Source of the DNA: Adenophora triphylla var. japonica
Taxonomy: Eukaryota; Streptophyta; Magnoliopsida; Asterales; Campanulaceae
DNA length: 64,000 bases
Reading direction: 5' to 3'
Assembly: GCA_022495995.1 (NCBI GenBank)
Contig: JAFEMH010000924.1
Coordinates: 248,001-312,000, forward strand
Part shown: in pieces, positions 52,899 to 63,025 of the stretch
Layout: each line of letters starts with the position of its first letter
How positions within the stretch are numbered: the stretch's first letter is position 1
The notes under the pieces: generated by a model
What the model was told of the DNA's origin: nothing
Database searches by the model: none
The model's input: only the letters and a program-made list of their open reading frames with translations
Position numbers and translations under genes: made by a program

Positions 52899-54829
52899 TC
52901 AGGACCCTTCCACACTGCTTTTCAGAGAGGTGAAGGCAACCTGACAGTTCATAGTATCCTTTCTTACCCAGGCAGTTTTCCTCCCTGCTTTGGGCTGTGA
53001 GTGCTGTTGTCTGTTGGGTTGTGTACATAACTGTCTGCCCATGTGACCACGCACATTTCCAAAACCCATTTCCTGTTTCAATTTGTAACAGTACGGTCGA
53101 ATGTGACCTGGAGCGAAGCAATGGTGACACACATACCTCCCCTTACTGTTTTGTTTGCTTGCAGCATTATGAACAGATTTACTAGAGGGATACGTTTTTG
53201 ACTTTTGAACTTTCGATGTGTTTGCCCCTTCTTTCACAAAACCAAAATCTCCATAGCCAATTCCTACTTTTCCTTGATTTCCCATTTTCAAAACTTCGTC
53301 TAACTTGGCTTTACTAGAGTTCAGCCTTGTTAGGGTTTCAGTTTCTTTTTCAAGATTTGTTTTAAAAGATTCACATTCCATATCTTTCTTTGTGAGTAAA
53401 ACTTCTAACTTGGCTATGGAGTCCTTTTGAGAGTCACATTCTTTTGACAAACTCTCAACTTCTGATTTTAATTTGATATTTTCGGCTGTTAATTTCTCAT
53501 TTACATGTTTAAATACTTTGAGTTGCTCCATTCGTTCAGACCATTATGAGTGGAGCTCAACATAAGTATTGTGCAAATCCTCATAGATGGCATACTCCTC
53601 TTCTGACGGATCATTTTTATTTTCATCAGCAGTAGAGGAGTTCAAACAGGTGTACACACTGTTTTCAGTTGTGTAGTCAGTTGTGAGGTAAGTTGTGTGA
53701 TCAACATGTTGCACAACTTCCTCATCAGAATCACTATCCGACAGAGTGACTTGAGACAAATGCCATATAAACATATTTGCAGTCTGTTCATCATCGTCAG
53801 AGTCACTTAAGGTCGCTGAGAAACTCATTCCACGCTTTTTGAATATATTAGCACACACATTGGCGTAATGTCCGAATCCTTTGCAAGCCCTGCATTGAAT
53901 AGAATCAATGGGTTTTTTACCTTCAGATGCAGGCTTTTTAGGAACAAATTCCTTCTTTGATGAATCAACCGTAGGTGGAGTAGAGTGTGCAGAATTTGGA
54001 AACTTAGAGAATCATTTCTTTTTCAACATGTTATTGAACTTTTGGGTGATCAAAGCACACTCATCATCTCCTAGATTCGATTCATCAATGTCTTTGGACA
54101 ATTGCACAAGGTCCTGAGATACTTTGAGAGCACTCGCAAGATCCATTGAGTTTGCTCTGCTAGCCTCTTGTACCCCAAGATTAAACTCAAAATTTGTCAA
54201 AATACCCAGGATGATATCAAGTCCAACAGTTTGGACATCCTGGGTCTCCTCAATCACAGAGATTTTCATGTTAAACTTTTCAGGGAGGGTTCTGAGTACT
54301 TTGCTAACTAGTCTCGAATTGGATATAGATTCACCCAATGAAAAAGATTCGTTAGAGATGTCCAATAGTTTAGCAGAGTACTCTTTTATTGTTTCATTTT
54401 CTCCCATCCTTAATATTTCAAATTTAGATATCAAAGTTCTTAACTTAGTTTTCCTAACACTAGCCGGTCCTTCACAATGAAGTTGAAGTATGTCCCATGT
54501 GGTTTTAGCAACCGTTTGAGTTGAGAACAACTGTACATATGAGGATCCACATGGTCTGAGATTGCTCCCATTGCCTTAGCATTATAATTGGCCAGTGCGA
54601 TTTCCTAAAGAGTCCAGGTATCTATGGGTTTAGGACCATAGTTTTTCTCTTTCTTGCCATCAGATATGGATGGGGTAAATTCAATTACGGGTGCAGTATA
54701 GACATTAATAATACTTACCAACGCACGATGATCAATGTACTTTATATGCATAATCATTTTCGATTTCCACATGGTATAGTTAGAACCATTCAGAGTCGGC
54801 GGTTTATTACGATTATGTTGACAGTCCAT
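52899..54829 (-). pseudogene. Copia B gag with two zinc knuckles and coiled coil
   Basis: ATG at 54829 gives MDCQHNRNKPPTLNGSNYTM. After a frame change the UBN2-type body (54530-54012) reads TTWDILQLHCEGPASVRKTK and LPEKFNMKISVIEETQDVQT. A first zinc knuckle (QCRACKGFGHYANVC, about 53895-53850) is followed by an acidic region and a palindrome-rich linker (53720-53648, encoding VVQHVDHTTYLTTDYTTE). Then comes a long coiled coil (53531-53300, HVNEKLTAENIKLKSEVESL, IAKLEVLLTKKDMECE) and a second knuckle CHHCFAPGHIRPYC (about 53130). Same order as Copia C gag. Confidence 0.85.
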
Positions 54830-54875
54830 CTTGGCTACTTTCAAGGATCGATCTCAGTTGAGTCGAGAGTAGGCA

Positions 54876-54884
54876 CTGATACCA
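54876..54884 (-). other. Copia B primer-binding site
   Basis: TGGTATCAG on the minus strand two bases from the LTR, complementary to initiator-Met tRNA. Confidence 0.85.
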
Positions 54885-54886
54885 AT

Positions 54887-55580
54887 TGAAAGTCTTGTAG
54901 CTAGGACTGATCACAGTTGTGGACAGACTTGTGTGTACAGTTGTGCACACAAGTGTCAACACAACAGGCTTAACAACAAATATCCAGAAATTGTAAATGA
55001 AAACAAATAGACTGTAAAATGCAGCAGAATTAAAAACGTCAGCAAGAAACTTCTTGCTGGAAACTTTTCATAAAACTACAACTGGTTTTGAATACAAGTT
55101 ATAAAACAAACTCATACAATGAAAAGGAAACGAAATACAAAAGATCAAACTTGGTTCAAGACAGCGACCCCTATCAAACACTAAACAACCTTGAATACAC
55201 ACTCTTGGTTTTTCAAGGAACAAACACAGTTCACTCATTGATGAAACACTAAAGAAGCTTTGTGAAAATTCTCAGAAAATCGGTAACTTCAACGGAAGGT
55301 GACATCTTCTTTTTATAGCTTATTGACTCCTTGTTTGATAAGGAGTCAATTACTCCTTGATATCCGAAATGCTAGGAGTCAGCCTTTATCTTCTCAATCA
55401 ATCCTTCCTTGAGAGTTAACTAAATAAATCAAATACTAACTAAAAATAAACTATTAATATGTTAGTCAAATATTCACAATTATTCCTAAACTATTTATTT
55501 GCAAAGGTTATATTTATAACTTAAATATCCGAAACATAAAGATAAAAGGAAAAGCCAAAGAATATTTTCATACTCTTTTG
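54887..55580 (-). repeat. Copia B 5' LTR
   Basis: 694 bp. TATA box TATAAAAAG at 55317-55309. The outer end reads CTCTTTTG on the plus strand where the other copies end CTCTTTCA, so the terminal CA is changed. The target-site copy GATGG follows at 55581-55585. Confidence 0.92.
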
Positions 55581-55585
55581 GATGG

Positions 55586-55599
55586 CATCAAACCCAACA
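55586..55599 (-). repeat. Copia-1 5' LTR, piece 4 (outer end)
   Basis: The last 14 bases of the host LTR, CATCAAACCCAACA. On the minus strand the LTR therefore begins TGTTGGGTTTGATG. From 55600 on the sequence is outside the nest. Assembled, the four pieces give an LTR of about 563 bp. Confidence 0.75.
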
Positions 55600-56104
55600 T
55601 TATGAATACAACATTAAAAGTACTATTAATAAAAAAATATAAATTTTTTATTAGTATAAATAATTAAATATAAAAATATTGATTAAAGTTCAATCAAAGT
55701 TATCTAAAAAAAAATGGGACTAGCTAGGTGTATATTTCAAAATCAATTGAAATAAAATATAGACACAACGTTGCAATTCATATAACTTGAAACCAAAGAT
55801 AAAAAAGGAAATCTTACCAAATTATATGGAGGCATAAGGTAATGGGTATGTTTTGACAGGCCTAAGAAAACTATAAAGTCTAAAAATAAAAGATCCAAAA
55901 AACTCAACCAGTACAGATTTAGCATAGTACTTAAACAAGTCCATAGACCAAACAACTTAAAAATAAGTTTGATTCAACATAGCTATTTCACAGCTAAGCC
56001 AGCGACTGCACCAAAACGAACCCTTAAAAAAAACACCTAGAACAGTAAAATGAACAACCATTGAATGACGATCTCATGTGGCTTAGACTCCTTGAGAAAG
56101 AAAA
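55600..56104. other. Flank between the retrotransposon nest and the FLZ gene
   Basis: AT-rich and probably holds the 3' UTR of the FLZ gene. The frame at 55743-55955 is hydrophobic by base composition and looks random. Confidence 0.5.
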
Positions 56105-57036
56105 CTACCACGGCTGACTGTTTGGCACATCGCTAATGAAAAAGACAACTTCTTGGCTAGTTGATGTGGCGCCGGTACAAGTACTAGAATCCCTAGAGAC
56201 GCGTTTCAATGGTTTCTTGGCTCGCTTCATCATTTTGTCATGACGGTCCAACCACATTTCGTATGAGCGGCATTCCTCACTGCAAAATGACATGTCCCTA
56301 CACAATAGCAAAGGAAATCGGTAGTAAGCCCCCATAAAAGCATTAGAAATTATGTACGTGCATAATAAATACATGCAAACTATACGTGCGTGCATAAAAA
56401 AAGTAGAATATGTAGATGGAGATTGTGGAAATGAATACCGAGTTATTACCTATAGAGGTAAATGTGATTCTCCTTCGTATGAAACTTCTTGCACATGTAA
56501 CATTTTTTCATAGATGAACCACTTGTAAGCCCAAGAGGGAGATTTGCGGCGGTTTGAGGATTAGTCCTAATAGGAACACAATCAAAAGGATAGCTTTTCA
56601 AAATATAGTCACAAAAAATGTGAATAACTCTAGGATTAGGGCCATAGACCCTAACACAAGTATACTCCTCAGAGAGCATGATGTCTTGAGCAGATAATGG
56701 TCCATACATCAATGGTGATGGAATAGGTTCCATATCCATAGGTTCTTGGTTCTCTGGAATGGGTACCACATTCTTGATTCTCAGATTGGTAGAGAAAACT
56801 ATGTTCTTGGCTTCATGAAAAGAGTGGGTTTCCAGGGTAAGGAGAATGCTTAGGCCTACAGGGGTATAACTGGTAATTGGGCTTGAGGTGAGGTTGGAAA
56901 ATGAAAAAGGTGAAGTAGGGCTTGTAACTAAGTTGGGATTGGATTTGCAGACGCCGAAGGGCGAGTTGATCAGTGGACTGATCAACTCATCAGAGTCGGA
57001 CTCGGACTCGATGTGTTGAGTTACAGTGTTTCCCAT
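56105..57036 (-). CDS. FLZ (FCS-like zinc finger, DUF581) domain protein; exons 57036-56450 and 56297-56105
   Basis: Two coding exons give 259 residues. The donor AG|GTAATAAC (56450/56449) and acceptor TGTGTAG|GG (56298/56297) split an Arg codon inside the zinc finger, at YLYR/DMSF. The FLZ domain (about residues 173-216) has C179-x2-C182-x17-F200-C201-S202-x2-C205 (CYMCKK, FCSEEC), followed by RSYEMWLDRH. The upstream block LSEEYTCVRVYGPNPRVIHI (about residues 118-140) is also an FLZ-family hallmark. The N-terminus is Ser/Pro-rich and acidic. FLZ proteins are known plant-specific scaffolds that bind SnRK1 kinase subunits; a role in this plant is inferred. The gene looks intact. Its stop codon lies 506 bp from the nest. 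Confidence 0.92.
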
Positions 57037-58200
57037 TATTTTTCTGCCTGAAATAGAGATTTGTTATAAATTATCTCCTTGATTATATATGTGAGATTAT
57101 ATATCAAGCCATCACCTGCAAGAAAAAGATAAATTCATTTAAATGAAGTATTAATGAATGAGGAAAAATTAAATTACAGGATCAAATGCTTAGTAGAAAA
57201 TGGATGCATTTAAATTAGGAAAATAATTAAAACATTTATTTATAAGAAGAAAAGAAAAAAGGGGCTCAATATTTATTATTTAACAAAAGGGAAAAAAATA
57301 AAAAAGAGGAAAATAGTTAAAACATTTATTTATAATCCATTTTACACAAACATAAGATGTCAAACAATGCCATTTTTTCATTAATTTTTCAGTATAGCGG
57401 TCAAGTTCCTATCAACTCAGTTTGTACATACTTCAATTAATTCACTTGAAATCTATCAATGAGAGCCGATTCAGGCGAGATTTCTAAAGAACAAAATTTT
57501 CATAAATTAATTAGCTTCAAGAACTACCAAATAAAAAACCTTAAGAAATCATTTGAAGCCCTTTGATTTGAGGTAAAATCTTGTGTTAAAAACCCCTAGA
57601 GGGAGGGTAAAAGAGTTGGGAGGAATGAAGATGGTCTATACACACACACACATATATTTATATATGTAATAATAAAAAAATTAAATTAAATTGAATTTGA
57701 ATAAAATGAGAGAAAAATAAAAAAACAAAAATTTATATGAAATGGATTAAAATTGATCCAAAAAGTAAAATCAAACATGCATAAACTGAAAGGGGAATGA
57801 ACAAATCAAATGAAGCTAGAGACAACTAATTGAAGCCCTCTTCCAATAACCCCACATCTATATCTGAATCCTTCTAATGCTAAGAAAGGATACACTTGAA
57901 AATGAAAAGGAAGATGCATGGCCAAAAAAATTCAACAACATATATATATAGCAAACCTCAATTAAAATGAAACATTAATTCAATTCAATCTAGACTAAAA
58001 TAATTCAGTAAATTTCCCTACCAAATTAACAAAACAAATTGCGCAAAAATTCATCACTTGATCGGTTTCAAAGAGCATAAATGATTTATCAAAACTCAAA
58101 CGAACGATTTCGGAACGAAAAAAAAAAAAAAGGAGCAGATGGAACTGAAAACCGAACCTGGTTTTCTGACCTCCTAAACTGAAATCAACACGAGAGAGAA
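57037..58200 (-). other. FLZ gene 5' UTR with probable intron (58157-57116)
   Basis: On the minus strand a donor ACCAG|GTTCGG at 58158/58157 and an acceptor TTTTTCTTGCAG|GTG at 57116/57115 frame a 1042-bp AT-rich intron with T-rich stretches. The second UTR exon is 57115-57037. FLZ genes often carry such a leader intron. Predicted from splice signals only. A (CA)n/TA run lies at 57640-57670. Confidence 0.5.
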
Positions 58201-58226
58201 TGAGATAGCCAAAATGTAGTTTTCTG

Positions 58227-58269
58227 AAGCAAATATAAATAGGGCCAACCAAATAAGCTTGTGTTTGTT

Positions 58270-58355
<86 letters not shown>

Positions 58356-58360
58356 TGTGT
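58227..58360 (-). promoter_or_regulatory. FLZ gene core promoter with TATA box and (CT)n tract
   Basis: The minus strand reads CTATTTATATTTG (58241-58229), a TATA box about 30 bp before the presumed start of the 5' UTR near 58200. Directly upstream, 58269-58352 is an almost pure CT/GA dinucleotide tract of about 42 repeats. GA/CT tracts near plant promoters can bind GAGA-type (BBR/BPC) factors. Use as promoter is inferred. Confidence 0.5.
58269..58352. repeat. (CT)n microsatellite
   Basis: 84 bp of CT repeats with one interruption (CTCTCC) near 58283. Open frames through it (Ser-Leu or Arg-Glu runs) are artefacts. Confidence 0.95.
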
Positions 58361-59426
58361 TGTTTTGCATGCATCAGTTTGAGCAAAACAGTGAGCTGGT
58401 CATGCCCTTGCTCCTTATCCAACCCCTTTCTCTTATGATTTACACTTCCACGCTATAATTAATTCACAGTTTACACTTGTTGTTGAGTCCTTTTAAATGA
58501 ATGCACTTAACCACAATTTCGGCATATTTTCTGTTTTCCTAGCTTCAAATTTCTTAATTAGTGGTTATAGAGTTAGTAATGTTACACCTGAAAATATTAC
58601 TCCCTCCAATTTTAATTATGCTCTATTATTTCCTTTTAGATTTCTAAAAACTGACCGTTCATTTTATAATTTTGAATGCTAGAATTACTTGTGTTTTATA
58701 TTTTTTCTTTTTTTTTTTTTTTGAAGAATTACTAAATTTTAAAGCATTTATACACAATAATTTTATAATTAAATGAATCAAATGAATTTTATTTATTTAC
58801 ATGCAAAATCAAAATGTATATTTATTTCAAATCAATAGAATACAAAATTTTAAGGGGTAATTGTGGATTGGTGTTGCTAATATTTCAACAATGCCTACCA
58901 TATAAAATTTTATGCTCTCTTGTTGAAATATTATGAGCTTTTTACTATCTTATAAAGAAAAAATTTAATGAGGATTTTCCAACCAAGAAATTTATTGTGG
59001 GTACAAACTTGCATTCATAAGAGTACAACCATTAATTGAAGCAGAGATCAATTTTTTCGTATCACATCTTGTATCACATATCACAGTATATATCACTATC
59101 ACTGGTGATTTAACATCTTACTAATATAATTGATGATGTCATTCAAATATATAAACAATTAAATCAATACTAAACTGATGATGTCAAAACTTTTGGGTCT
59201 AAATAAGATAACTGGTTTTGTGTGACTAGGTCAATTCGTATGCAACGATATTGAGTCCGTTATGAAGGGTCCGAGCTCATAATGAACATATTTATACAAA
59301 ATAAAACGGAATATTTGAAATCGGAAAACAAAAAAAAAGGAGAATAAATGTGCCAAAGTTTCTGGCAGATCATAAAAGGGAGTAGTGACGGAGATCAGAC
59401 ACACGTAAAGTGTGACTATTTTAGCT
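58361..59426. other. AT-rich intergenic DNA
   Basis: No convincing gene. A TATCACAT / TATCACAG / TATCACTATCACTGGTGA cluster lies at 59060-59110. Confidence 0.5.
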
Positions 59427-59600
59427 TCTATAGTATAAATAAGAATTGTCCACCTCATCTCATGAACAGTACAATGAATAGTGTCAAATGTCAAATTTTT
59501 CATTTTGTTCTCACTAAGTTGTCCCTTTTTCATTTTGCCCTTAAAAAAAAAATTAAATTAAAAAAAAAAATACGTGTCCTTGAACACAGACTTTTACTAG
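59427..59600 (+). mobile_element. Short non-autonomous Helitron, copy 1
   Basis: 174 bp. Starts TCTATAGTATAAATAAG, contains the repeated phrase TTTCATTTTG...TCACTAAGTTGTC, and ends with an imperfect hairpin GTGTCC-TT-GAACAC, then ACTTTTACTAG followed by T. The TC start, subterminal hairpin and CTAG-T end are Helitron terminal features. The same ends are found at 62252-62432. No coding capacity. Confidence 0.65.
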
Positions 59601-60693
59601 TTAAAATAATTACTAGTTAAAATAAACGGGGGGTGCGTGTATAATAGACGTACGTTACACATTTCTTAAGCGTGGGCGTTAGTTCTTTAAAAAGACAAAA
59701 ACTCGCAACAATTCCCAGTAAAAACGTTACTTATGCTTCCTTTTGTTGTCTTCCTCTGCCGGTTAATCGGCAAGTCTCAACAATTTTCAATTACTCGCCC
59801 TCTTTTTATTACTTTTTGATCATATGTTAATTAGGTTGGATTTTAATTTTGCCCCAAAGATTCCTTCTTGGAAATTTAACTCATAAACTCCTTTTGTGAT
59901 AAATCAATTCTTCTTAAATTCCTTATTAATTTAAATGTTTTATAAATTCTTATGCAATATTATATTATATTTCATTTTATATGCAAAATGTAAAAATTAT
60001 GATACAGTATCCTCAATACTGTCTCATACCACCACCGCCTCCCGTCCCTGCTGCTCAACGCCACCACCGGCCGTTGCTGCCGGATTCCTGTTACCGGTCG
60101 CCAAAAATTGGTCCGAAATCGGTCACTGGAAACCAGCCGGAATCTGATTGTTGGTCGCCGGAATTCGGTCACCGATCGCCGATCGCCGACGCCAACTGTT
60201 ATAATCAATGTTGTATTATATAAGTATACGGTATTATACATTATCTTATATGCAATATTATTAAAAAATAATAAAACGTGATAATACAATATAAAAAGAA
60301 ACTTGTGGGGCATTATGAAATATTTTTAGAACTTGTGTGGCATTATAAAATTTTTTATAACTTATGGGGCATTCTCCATTGAAATTAATGTACTATCTCA
60401 ATTTTAAATTAAGCATCTTAATATGTTTGATACATTGATTGAAAATTTATTTCACTAACTACCTGGTTTGTTTTTAAGTAAGGTGGATGATTTAAAAAGT
60501 TTACTCTCTCCAATATTTTTTAAGCAAATGACAATCAATTGCATTTAGGATAAGAAAAGAGATAACACTTCACAAACGCCGCAAGCTCACCCCAAATATC
60601 AAATAGTATTTTTAACCCTTAATCTACAACAATGACCCTTCTAATCTTGAGACGTTCAACGAGTAGATGCTCACCAAACATTGCAAAATTCAC
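59601..60693. other. Intergenic DNA with a GC-rich CCG/CGG patch
   Basis: 60030-60195 is rich in CACCGCC, CGCCGGA and GATCGCCGATCGCCGAC repeats, in contrast to its AT-rich surroundings. Open frames exist on both strands, but I recognise no protein. ATTATGAAAT/ATTATAAAAT with TTGTGGGGCATT-like phrases repeats three times at 60303-60372. Confidence 0.45.
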
Positions 60694-61208
60694 AAAACAT
60701 CGTTTTGCAGTAAGGGCAATGACAATTACTTCATTATGAGATAACTCAAGCTTCGTCGCGATCGCAAGATGACGAAAACAACAAGCATTTTCTAACATTT
60801 TGTAAAAAACATTTTTTTACGAATAAGTTTATAATATCAAACTGTTATGTTGAGTTTAACATACTATACCTTTTCTATGAACGACTCCAAAATTCAAATC
60901 CTTGTTTGTAATTTAGTCTTAGAATTAATACTTAAAATTTGTATGTCCGTAATTTTCACGCCGATCAAAATTGCCACGTCATCGATTTTTAAACGTCGAC
61001 GATTAATGCAAACCTTACTAGGTTTACCTAACTTGTCAACTTATCTAGATATCTAATGCGACAAACCCTAAATCATTATACTACTATTGCATGCAAAATA
61101 TAATTGGGCAAATTTGATCATATATTTTCAATTTGCTTAATAAATTATCTCGACTATATAAGTTGGATCCTAGGTATTACTATAATAGTATCATGAGATA
61201 CGCTATTA
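60694..61208 (+). repeat. 515-bp direct repeat, copy 1
   Basis: Starts AAAACATCGTTTTGCAG and ends GAGATACGCTATTA. Copy 2 is at 62511-63025, the same length with about nine substitutions and no indel. No TG...CA ends or terminal inverted repeats, so it is not an obvious transposon. Confidence 0.9.
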
Positions 61209-61860
61209 TTTTAGTGAAATTCACAACTGTTTTTAGTCTTTTATGACTTCTATTTTTGTTATTTTATGAGATTATTAGACATAATTTATTAATTCACAGT
61301 TGTTTTTGTTAATTCATAATTGTTTTTAAGTAAGTTCACAATTACTTTTAGTATTTTATAACCTCTAGTTTTGTTATTTTAAAAGATTATTTGTCATATT
61401 TGTTAAGTTCACATTTGTTTTTAATTAAGTTTATAGTTGTTTTTATTCTTTTATAACCTCTATTTTTGCTATTTATAGAATTATTTGACATTCTTGTTAA
61501 TTTTCCAGCTGCTTTTTGTTAAATCACAATTGTTTTTAGGTAAATTTACAATTGTTTTTAATCTTTTATGATCTCTATTTTTTCCTATTTTCTGACATTA
61601 TTTGAGATATTTGTTAAGGTTATACTTGTTTTTAACTTTTATATGGCCTCAATTTTCGCTATTTTATGAGATTAATTGACAAATTTGTTAATTTACAGTT
61701 AAGTTTATAGTTGTTTTTAGTATTTTATGAGCTCTAGTTTTGCTATTCAATGAGATTATTTAACATATTTCTTCTTAAGTTCACAATTATTTTTAATTAA
61801 ATTTACGATTGTTTTTAGTATTTTATAGCCTCGATTTTAAAATAAAAAAGATAATTTATT
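61209..61860 (+). repeat. Degenerate tandem repeats, about 75-115 bp unit
   Basis: The phrase CCTCTATTTTTGCTATTTTATGAGATTATTTGACATATTTGTTAA, with local variation, and an intervening TTCACAATTGTTTTTAGT recur about seven times (near 61246, 61359, 61454, 61570, 61645, 61730 and 61826). Diverged, AT-rich and non-coding. Confidence 0.7.
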
Positions 61861-61928
61861 TTGGGACCATAGTATTACTAAGCAAAGTCACCAAGCTGCC
61901 ATTCTCTTTGAGTAATAAAGTACAACTT

Positions 61929-62173
61929 GTCCCTCGGGGCATAGCCGATTGGTAAAAGGAGGGGGACATAAGATTCTGAAGGCATGCAGCGTGGGTTCAA
62001 TTCTTGGTGGAAGCAATTTGTTTTCTTCTGAGATTGGACCTTGTATGTGATATTAGTTGACATGTTCTCAAACCCTGTGTCATTCGGACACATCCCACAA
62101 TTTAAACTAGTAGTAGCAATGAGGGATCGAAACTACTACCTCTAGGATTAAACCTGGGCATCAATAAAAAAAA
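61929..62173 (+). mobile_element. tRNA-derived SINE
   Basis: 245 bp between 12-bp direct repeats AAAGTACAACTT (61917-61928 and 62174-62185). An A box TAGCCGATTGGTAAAAGG (61942-61959) and a B box GGTTCAATTCT (61994-62004) give an RNA polymerase III promoter with about 35-bp spacing. The body ends GGCATCAATAAAAAAAAAA. It depends on LINE enzymes for movement. The clean flanking repeats suggest a fairly recent insertion. Confidence 0.85.
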
Positions 62174-62251
62174 AAAGTACAACTTTATCATCACGTGGAG
62201 AGAGAAAGAAAACCCCACTACCACAAGATATTATAGATATATATATAGATA

Positions 62252-62432
62252 TCTATAGTATAAATCACACCTCCACTATCTACAGTACTATGAACAGTTT
62301 TATCTGCTGAATTTTTCATTTTGCCCTCACTAAGTTGTCTTTTTCCCATTTTGTCCTAAAAAAAAATTTTTAATTAAAAAAAATTAATTTTAAAAAAAAA
62401 TACACGTGTCCTTGGACACGAGCTTTTACTAG
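62252..62432 (+). mobile_element. Short non-autonomous Helitron, copy 2
   Basis: 181 bp inserted between A (62251) and T (62433), the Helitron target. Starts TCTATAGTATAAATCAC and ends with a perfect hairpin GTGTCC-TT-GGACAC, then GAGCTTTTACTAG. Internally similar to copy 1. Confidence 0.75.
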
Positions 62433-62510
62433 TAGATATATATTCATTGTATTTGACTTATGTAAAAACAAATGAATCTAAAATGTTGAATTTCAATGTC
62501 TACTTTTCAA

Positions 62511-63025
62511 AAAACATCGTTTTGCAGTAAGAACAATGACAATTACTTCATTATGAGATAACTCAAGCTTCGTCGCGGTCGCAAGATGACGAAAACAACA
62601 AGCATTTTCTAACATTTTGTCAAAAACATTTTTTTACGAATAAGTTTATAATATCAAACTGTTATGTTGAGTTTAAAATACTATACCTTTTCTACGAACG
62701 ACTCCAAAATTCAAATCCTTGTTTGTAATTTAGTCTTAGAATTAATACTTAAAATTTGTATGTTCGTAATTTTCACGCCGATCAAAATTGCCACGTCATC
62801 GATTTTTAAACGTCGACGATTAATGCGAACCTTACTAGGTTAACCTAACTTGTCAACTTATCTAGATATCTAATGCGACAAACCCTAAATCATTATACTA
62901 CTATTGCATGCAAAATATAATTGGGCAAATTTGATCATATATTTTCAATTTGCTTAATAAATTATCTCGACTATATAAGTTGGATCCTAGGTATTACTAT
63001 AATAGTATCATGAGATACGCTATTA
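62511..63025 (+). repeat. 515-bp direct repeat, copy 2
   Basis: See copy 1 at 60694-61208. The SINE and the second Helitron lie between the two copies. Confidence 0.9.

Larger units (their letters stand above)
36425..55580 (-). mobile_element. Copia B, SIRE-type Copia retrotransposon enlarged by a tandem triplication
   Basis: Bounded by the LTRs at 36425-37120 and 54887-55580 and by GATGG (36420-36424, 55581-55585). Order on the minus strand: 5' LTR, primer site, gag, protease, integrase, RT, RNase H, spacer, ORF3, 3' LTR. About 9.4 kb of the 19.2-kb span is two extra copies of a 4.69-kb block that includes Copia A sequence. The original element was about 9.8 kb. The 5' and 3' LTRs differ at roughly 20 positions over 695 bp, so it is older than Copia A and C. 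Confidence 0.9.

Noticed and set aside
55743..55955. 70-codon hydrophobic antisense frame
   Set aside because: The leucine/phenylalanine content follows from AT-rich sequence. It lies in the probable FLZ 3' region.
58185..58458. Arg-Glu and Ser-Leu reading frames
   Set aside because: Translations of the (CT)n microsatellite.
60030..60195. CpG-island promoter or zinc-finger gene in the GC-rich patch
   Set aside because: No domain, start or splice pattern supports a gene. The composition change alone is not enough.
61942..62004. tRNA gene suggested by A and B boxes
   Set aside because: No acceptor or anticodon stem pairing of a functional tRNA is apparent. The poly-A end and target-site duplication show a SINE.
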